Source: Candidatus Cybelea palsarum (GTDB lineage: Bacteria > Vulcanimicrobiota > Vulcanimicrobiia > Vulcanimicrobiales > Vulcanimicrobiaceae). Taken from it: 38,937 nt of DNA. The first letter of the stretch is position 1. Every line of letters starts with the position of its first letter. A model generated the notes under the pieces. It had not been told where the DNA came from. It did not search any database and saw only the letters and a list, made by a program, of their open reading frames with translations. Both the position numbers and the translations under genes were made by a program. The DNA is taken from positions 3,232 through 42,168 of the forward strand of contig PMUK01000196.1 in NCBI GenBank assembly GCA_003166915.1, in the 5' to 3' direction. Below, one piece after another: positions 34,216 through 38,937 of this stretch.

Positions 34216-34938
34216 ATGAGCGACGCTGGGCCTCGACCACTGGGTGAACGGTTCCGTGCCGCCCGCGAAGCCCGAGGCGCCTCGCTCTCCGATGTAGCCG
34301 ACCAGATACGCATCCGGTCGGTTTATCTCTCCGCCATGGAGCAAGAGAACTGGGATGCAATCGGTGCGCCGGTCTATATTCGCGGTTTTCTGCGCACCTA
34401 CGCCCGCTATCTCAAGCTCGATCCCGAGGAGGCGGTCGCCGCGTTCAACGCGACGCTGCCCGAACCGCCCCCGCAGGACCGCGTCGAGGCGGAGCGCAGC
34501 CCCGGATCGCGGCGCCCCGGCCTTCTGCTGATTTGGACCGCAGGGATCGTCGCCGTGCTGCTGGTCGCTTTCGTCTTCTATAACGAGCTGACGCTGCGCG
34601 GCCAGCGGAGCGCCACAGGAACGACCACCGCGACGCCCGCGCCCCTTTTGGCGGCGTCGCCGTCGCCGCCGGCCCTGGCCTCGTCGCCCACGCCCGGCGC
34701 CGGCGGCCCCAGCTCGCTGGCCTTGGTGTTCTCGGCGCCTTCGTGGCTGCGGGTTACGGTTGACGGCAATGTTAGCATGGAGGGTACGTTTCCGGCCGGC
34801 ACTTCAAGGACGTTTCACGGAAAGAACGCCCTGGTGCGCATCGGTAACGCCGGCGGCGTGGAAATCTACGTCGACGGCAAGGACCGAGGAAAGCTCGGTA
34901 AGGCGGGAGACGTCGTCGAGCAATCCTTCACGCTATGA
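34216..34938 (+). CDS. rodZ: RodZ-like protein: HTH domain, membrane helix, DUF4115-type domain
   Basis: RodZ links MreB filaments to the cell-wall elongation machinery. The Cro-type helix-turn-helix covers residues 8-75 (LGERFRAAREARGASLSDVA, then YLSAMEQENWDAI and YIRGFLRTYARYL, typical of RodZ). One membrane helix follows at about 104-123. A Pro/Ser/Ala-rich linker leads to a small C-terminal beta domain (SWLRVTVDGNVSMEGTFPAG) of the DUF4115 type. The 240-residue length is short for RodZ but has all parts. It heads the yajQ-rimO-LCP cluster. It could instead be a general membrane regulator. Confidence 0.85.
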   Translation: MSDAGPRPLGERFRAAREARGASLSDVADQIRIRSVYLSAMEQENWDAIGAPVYIRGFLRTYARYLKLDPEEAVAAFNATLPEPPPQDRVEAERSPGSRRPGLLLIWTAGIVAVLLVAFVFYNELTLRGQRSATGTTTATPAPLLAASPSPPALASSPTPGAGGPSSLALVFSAPSWLRVTVDGNVSMEGTFPAGTSRTFHGKNALVRIGNAGGVEIYVDGKDRGKLGKAGDVVEQSFTL

Positions 34939-34950
34939 GAGGAGTAACGA

Positions 34951-35442
34951 TTGGCGAGCGATTCTTCGTTCGACGTGGTCTCGCGCGTAGATCCGCAAGA
35001 ACTCGACAACGCGCTCAATCAGACGCGTAAAGAGATCGAGAACCGTTTCGACTTCAAACATAGCAAAACGAGTATCGAATACGACGGCAAGAAGATCACC
35101 CTCATTTCCGACGACGAGCTGAAGATGCGCAACGTCGTGGATATGTTTCAGGCGAAGGCGGTCCGGCGCAGCATCGATCTCAAAGCCTTCGAGTATGGCG
35201 AAGTGGAACCGGCCGCTGGTGGAACCGTCAGGCAGATCGTCACTCCACTCAGCGGCATCTCGAAAGATCAGAGCAGAGCCCTGATGGCACACATCAAGAA
35301 CCTCAAGCTAAAAGTCACCGCACAGTTTCAAGACGAGCAGATTCGCATCTCCGGCAAGGACAAGGATGATCTGCAGAAGGTGATCACGTCGCTGAAGGCG
35401 ATGGAGTTCGAGCTGCCGTTGCAGTTCGTCAACTACCGTTAG
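34951..35442 (+). CDS. yajQ: YajQ-family nucleotide-binding protein
   Basis: A 163-residue protein of the UPF0234/YajQ family: opens with SSFDVVSRVD, has ALNQTRKEIENRFDFKHSKT, and ends with LPLQFVNYR. Some members bind cyclic di-GMP and act in regulation (Xanthomonas); the role here is not known. The start is TTG at 34951, supported by an AGGAG site 8 nt upstream and by the conserved N-terminus. It sits 12 nt after rodZ and 13 nt before rimO, so it is part of the same operon. Confidence 0.96.
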   Translation: MASDSSFDVVSRVDPQELDNALNQTRKEIENRFDFKHSKTSIEYDGKKITLISDDELKMRNVVDMFQAKAVRRSIDLKAFEYGEVEPAAGGTVRQIVTPLSGISKDQSRALMAHIKNLKLKVTAQFQDEQIRISGKDKDDLQKVITSLKAMEFELPLQFVNYR

Positions 35443-35455
35443 CGAGACGCTGCCG

Positions 35456-36793
35456 GTGCGAAGCGTTGCATTCATAAGCCTCGGCTGTGCGAAGAATCTC
35501 GTGGATACCGAGGTGATGATCGCCAAACTCTCGAGCGCCGGGTGGCGGTTGGAGTCCGAAGCCGGGCGCGCCGATACGGTCGTCATCAACACCTGCGCTT
35601 TCATCGATCCGGCGAAGGAAGAATCCACCGAAGTCATCCTCGAGCATGCCTCCCGAAAGCGTCGCGGTCAGCAGTTGATCGTCGCCGGCTGTCTTGCGCA
35701 ACGATACGGTGCCCAGTTGCAGAGTTTGGTTCCCGAGATCGACGGTGTCGTCGGGACGGGAGCCTACGCCGGCATCGTCGAGCTTCTCGAAGACGTCGAG
35801 GCGGGCCGAAAACCGGTCCGGCTTCATTTGGAAGCCGAGCCCGAGCACGATTTCCTCCCCCGTCTGGTCACGACACCGCGCGCGACCGCCTATCTGAAGA
35901 TCGCCGAAGGGTGCGATCACCCGTGCACGTTTTGTATCATTCCGGCGCTCCGAGGGAAGTTCAGGAGCCGCAGCTTGGAATCGATTCTTCTCGAGGCCGA
36001 AGCGCTCGTGAACGGCGGAGCCAAAGAGCTGATCTTGATCGCGCAGGACACTTCGATGTGGGCGCGCGACCGTGGCCTGCGCCGCGGAGGCCTCGCGCAG
36101 CTGCTCGAGCGGCTGCATGCGATCGACCGTCTTCAATGGATCCGTTTGCTCTACTTATATCCGGCGACGATCGATCGCGAACTCATCAACGCCATCGCCG
36201 ACCTTCCGAAGGTCTGCAAATACATGGACATGCCATTGCAACACGCGCACCCCGAGGTGTTGCGAGCAATGCGCCGGCCCGGTAACGGCGAGCGATATCT
36301 CGAGATCCTCGACGATTTTCGTTCCCGCATTCCGGGAATCACGATGCGCTCGACCTTTATCGTCGGTTTTCCCGGCGAGACCGACGAGCACGTGGAATAT
36401 CTCGAGCGCTGGATCGAACGCGCGCAACTCGATCGCGTCGGATTCTTCGAGTATAGCGCAGAAGAGGGAACGCCGGCGGCCGAGTTATCCGCTCGCGTCG
36501 GCATCGCGCGCCGCCGGCGCCGGCTCATCCGATTGCGCGAGGCGCAACGCGTCGCCTCGGAACGCGCGCGCGCCGCGCGCTGCGGCACGACGGTACGCGT
36601 CCTCGCAGAAGAGTTTCTTAATGCAAAACGAGCATGGTTCGGACGTTCCGAAGGTGAAGCGCCGGGTGTCGATGGTGGCATTTACTTCACAGGAAACGCT
36701 CAGGTTGGCGAGTTCGTCGACGTACGTTTGGAAGATCACGGGCCGTTCGATTTCTTCGGCCACGCCGTATCGCCGGAGCCTTGCGCGATTTGA
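35456..36793 (+). CDS. rimO: Ribosomal protein S12 methylthiotransferase RimO
   Basis: Adds a methylthio group to an aspartate of ribosomal protein S12. The N-terminal UPF0004 domain has the three cluster cysteines in SLGCAKNLVDTE, INTCAFI and VAGCLAQ. The radical-SAM motif is CDHPCTFC, followed by IIPALRGKFRSR, a RimO mark. A C-terminal TRAM domain completes 445 residues. The start is GTG at 35456. Its stop lies 12 nt inside the next gene (LCP), so the genes are coupled. RimO rather than MiaB is favoured by the CAKNLVDTE and PALRGKFRSR segments. Confidence 0.95.
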   Translation: MRSVAFISLGCAKNLVDTEVMIAKLSSAGWRLESEAGRADTVVINTCAFIDPAKEESTEVILEHASRKRRGQQLIVAGCLAQRYGAQLQSLVPEIDGVVGTGAYAGIVELLEDVEAGRKPVRLHLEAEPEHDFLPRLVTTPRATAYLKIAEGCDHPCTFCIIPALRGKFRSRSLESILLEAEALVNGGAKELILIAQDTSMWARDRGLRRGGLAQLLERLHAIDRLQWIRLLYLYPATIDRELINAIADLPKVCKYMDMPLQHAHPEVLRAMRRPGNGERYLEILDDFRSRIPGITMRSTFIVGFPGETDEHVEYLERWIERAQLDRVGFFEYSAEEGTPAAELSARVGIARRRRRLIRLREAQRVASERARAARCGTTVRVLAEEFLNAKRAWFGRSEGEAPGVDGGIYFTGNAQVGEFVDVRLEDHGPFDFFGHAVSPEPCAI

Positions 36794-38127
36794 TTAAAAG
36801 CAAGGTCGCGATCATACTCGCCATCGTCGCACTCGGCATCGTCTCGGCGGCCGCCGGTTATATAGTCGTCGAGCGCAGAAATCCGGTGACCGCGTTCACG
36901 CAAATGTTCGTGCCGTCGCCCCAACAGGTCTTCGGAACGTCGAACCTGCTGGTGCTCGTCGAGGGGCTGGACTACGATTATAACGAGAAGGACGAAGAGT
37001 ATTCCACCAATTCGCGCAGCGACGTGATCTGGGCAGTGAATCTCGATTTTGTCAACAAGCGCATCTACCAGCTATCGATCCCCCGCGACATGGTCGCCAC
37101 AATGCCCAACGGCACTCAGGCCAAGATCAATCAGGCGCAATCCGACGGAGGCGTCAAAGAGGCGAAGAGCGTCATCGCTCGATGGCTCGGGATCCCTCCA
37201 TTCAATCGGTATGTGGTCCTGCGCATTGACGCCACAAAAGAGTTTATTGGCGCCATCGGCGGCGTGAACGTAGACGTAAAATCGTCGAATTGCCTGCAGT
37301 ACAAAACCGGCTGCACCGGCGACACCCTCGATTACGACGATACCTGGGGCCACCTTCACATTCATTTGAAGGAAGGCTTGCAGCATCTCGACGGCGAGCA
37401 CGCCGTCGCGTACATGCGATTTCGCCACGATTGGTGCAGCGATCCGTGCCGGATCATGCGCCAGCAGCAGGTCTTGCAAGCGGTAGCTGCCAAGATCAAA
37501 AGCGACCGCATCAACACGCTTATCCACCTGGGCGATCTCTTGGCCGTCTTCCGCAAGTACGTGCAGACCGATTTCACGGACCAGGAGCTTTTTTCCATCG
37601 CTACTTATTTTCAGGGCGTGCCGAATTTCGCGATCGTGAGCAAGCAAGTACCATTTACCGCCGACGTCGATTTGCCGGGCTATGGAGACTCGCTCGTGCC
37701 CGACACGCAAGCGCGAGCGCAGTTAGTTGCGTCGATGCTCGTCGCGCCTCCGGTTCCAGTGCCGTCCCCGGACGCGTTGGCACTTGCGGCGATTCCCGCC
37801 GCGACGCTGCGCGTCGACATCGAGAACGGTAGCACCGTTGCCGGCGCGGCACACCGCGTCGCCACCGAACTCAAGCATGCCGGATTCAATATCGGTGCGG
37901 TCGGTAATGCGGATCGGTCCGATTACACCGCTACTGAGATTCACGAGCATTCGAGCGTAACGTTTGCCGGAGCAAAAGTGCGTGCGGCGCTTGCGGGCGC
38001 GCGGGGTGCGATCGTCGTCCCCGATCCCGCGCCCAGTCCTTCTCCGGCGCAAGCGAACGTTACGGCAAGCGACGTAACGGTCATTGTCGGAAACGATCTG
38101 GCGAGTAACCAGGCGCCGGATCTGTGA
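36781..38127 (+). CDS. LytR-CpsA-Psr (LCP) family protein with LytR C-terminal domain
   Basis: LCP enzymes attach glycopolymers to peptidoglycan or a related acceptor from a lipid-linked donor. One N-terminal membrane helix (about residues 8-28) precedes the LCP domain. It carries RSDVIWAVNLD, the hallmark SIPRDMVATMPNG, and the arginine-rich YMRFRHD motif. A C-terminal LytR_C domain follows (LRVDIENGSTVAGAAHRVAT). The tail is Pro/Ser/Ala-rich. I use TTG at 36781, overlapping the end of rimO by 13 nt; a TTG three codons later is possible. The next gene overlaps its stop by 4 nt. Confidence 0.93.
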   Translation: MRDLIKSKVAIILAIVALGIVSAAAGYIVVERRNPVTAFTQMFVPSPQQVFGTSNLLVLVEGLDYDYNEKDEEYSTNSRSDVIWAVNLDFVNKRIYQLSIPRDMVATMPNGTQAKINQAQSDGGVKEAKSVIARWLGIPPFNRYVVLRIDATKEFIGAIGGVNVDVKSSNCLQYKTGCTGDTLDYDDTWGHLHIHLKEGLQHLDGEHAVAYMRFRHDWCSDPCRIMRQQQVLQAVAAKIKSDRINTLIHLGDLLAVFRKYVQTDFTDQELFSIATYFQGVPNFAIVSKQVPFTADVDLPGYGDSLVPDTQARAQLVASMLVAPPVPVPSPDALALAAIPAATLRVDIENGSTVAGAAHRVATELKHAGFNIGAVGNADRSDYTATEIHEHSSVTFAGAKVRAALAGARGAIVVPDPAPSPSPAQANVTASDVTVIVGNDLASNQAPDL

Positions 38128-38492
38128 CGGCTAAGAGCGTCATCGCCGTCATCGCGGCGGCCGGACTCATCGTTGCCGGCGGTTGGCGCGTGATCGTGCA
38201 CAAGAGCAACCTGGCGCCGGCGCTCGTAACGCCCGCCACAAACGTGCATCTGGAGACGTCAGACGACCTCGCCGCGCGGTTCTATCGCGCGACGCATGAG
38301 CTGCCGACCGAGGATCGCTCCGGGCGGCCGCGCTTGATCGCGCTCACATTCGACGATGGACCCTATCCGATTTATACGCCGATGCTGCTCGACGTGCTGC
38401 CTGCCGTCGAACGCGCAGCATTCACGTACGAAGCCGACCTTGGGAGCGCGATCGAACACGCAGTCGAGACGCTCGAACGGGCGGCGTCTTGA
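38124..38492 (+). pseudogene. Polysaccharide deacetylase (NodB-type), truncated to the first motif
   Basis: A 122-residue frame opens with a signal-anchor helix and reaches the first NodB motif in [20 protein letters not shown]. It then leaves the family: the expected ATFF segment, the H-x3-H zinc motif and the remaining barrel, roughly 150 more residues, are missing. The frame ends in an acidic helix ([19 protein letters not shown]). It starts as GTG inside the LCP stop, and its stop overlaps the moxR TTG by 4 nt, so operon coupling is kept. This suggests a clean internal deletion rather than random decay. It cannot be a working deacetylase. Confidence 0.72.
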
Positions 38493-38937
38493 ACGCATCG
38501 AAGCGGCCCGCCGACGTTATCGACGCATTGCACCATACGATCGTTGGGCAGGGAGCGGTCGTAGAGGCGCTGTTGCTCGGTCTGCTCGCGAACGGCCACG
38601 TGCTCTTGGAGGGACCGCCGGGGTTGGCGAAGACGCTCGCCTGCCGCGCGCTCGCGGCGGCGCTCGAGGGTGAGTTCCGCCGCGTCCAGTTTACGCCGGA
38701 TCTCTTGCCGAGCGACATCGTCGGCACGCGCGTCTTCGATCAGCGCGAGAGCCGCTTCACCACGATGCAGGGACCGATCTTCGCGAACGTCGTGCTCGCC
38801 GACGAAATCAACCGCGCTCCCGCGAAGGTGCAGTCGGCGCTGCTCGAGGCGATGGAGGAAAAGCAGGTCACGGTCGGACATCACACCTACAAGCTGCCGG
38901 AGCTCTACATGGTGCTGGCGACACAGAACCCGATCGA
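38489..38937 (+). CDS. MoxR-family AAA+ ATPase, N-terminal part
   Basis: Open from a TTG at 38489 to the right edge, giving 149 residues. MoxR ATPases act as chaperones that help mature metal-binding or VWA-domain partners, whose genes usually lie next to them. Seen are the opening [20 protein letters not shown], Walker [27 protein letters not shown], Walker [21 protein letters not shown], and the sensor region MVLATQNPI at the edge. The partner genes (DUF58 or VWA proteins) would lie beyond 38937. Confidence 0.95.
   Translation, partial: MNASKRPADVIDALHHTIVGQGAVVEALLLGLLANGHVLLEGPPGLAKTLACRALAAALEGEFRRVQFTPDLLPSDIVGTRVFDQRESRFTTMQGPIFANVVLADEINRAPAKVQSALLEAMEEKQVTVGHHTYKLPELYMVLATQNPI

Overview
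The window is dense bacterial chromosomal DNA, GC-rich, with no rRNA, tRNA, CRISPR array or phage genes seen. Gene content (futalosine menaquinone genes, RNase J, an RND pump, many Ala-rich lipoproteins including NHL-type and phosphoesterase-type ones, frequent GTG/TTG starts) points to an uncultured Terrabacteria-like lineage. My best guess is Candidatus Eremiobacterota (WPS-2), an inference from gene style and not from a phylogenetic marker search. No stretch longer than 300 bases is empty once frameshifted and broken genes are counted.

Layout. 1-6031 (minus): RND efflux pump, a probable outer-membrane barrel protein and a GDSL/SGNH lipoprotein cut by the left edge. 6128-9182 (minus): lpdA-lipB-lipA with 4-nt stop/start overlaps. 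9242-10870 (plus): mutY and nth, two base-excision glycosylases. 10894-12660 (minus): acyl-CoA dehydrogenase and a broken phosphoesterase. 12715-14134 (plus): the two subunits of a 3-oxoacid-type CoA-transferase. 14144-21622 (minus): a stress cluster (frameshifted small secreted protein, htrA, dnaK, grpE, dnaJ) followed by a VOC protein and an ABC exporter. 21697-23391: RNase J. 23399-23977: a repeat array enclosing a small GIY-YIG nuclease gene. 23965-25011 (minus): isocitrate/isopropylmalate-type dehydrogenase. 25116-31965 (plus): a lipoprotein, ftsK, a PAP2 phosphatase, then mqnE-mqnA-mqnC. 32053-33048: an NHL lipoprotein split by a TAG. 33082-34167 (minus): mnmA. 34216-38937 (plus): rodZ, yajQ, rimO, an LCP protein, a truncated polysaccharide deacetylase and a MoxR ATPase cut by the right edge.

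The most interesting signal is a dispersed palindromic repeat with the core TCATCCTGAGC / GCTCAGGATGA. It occurs at five clear loci plus one divergent candidate, always at gene ends or between genes. It has been absorbed into proteins: the N-terminus of LipA, and the stop codons of MnmA and of the dehydrogenase, both of which end Ser-Ser-stop. At 23514-23933 a GIY-YIG nuclease gene sits between perfect 35-bp inverted copies of this repeat, and the repeat also appears to supply its ribosome-binding site. This looks like a minimal mobile unit: a nuclease plus the repeat family it might spread. The layout resembles REP/RAYT systems but uses an unrelated nuclease.

A second theme is gene decay or switching. 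Two secreted-protein genes each carry the same kind of one-base frameshift in a G6/C6 run just after the signal peptide. Two enzymes have lost most of their catalytic domain, and one lipoprotein gene has a single nonsense codon.
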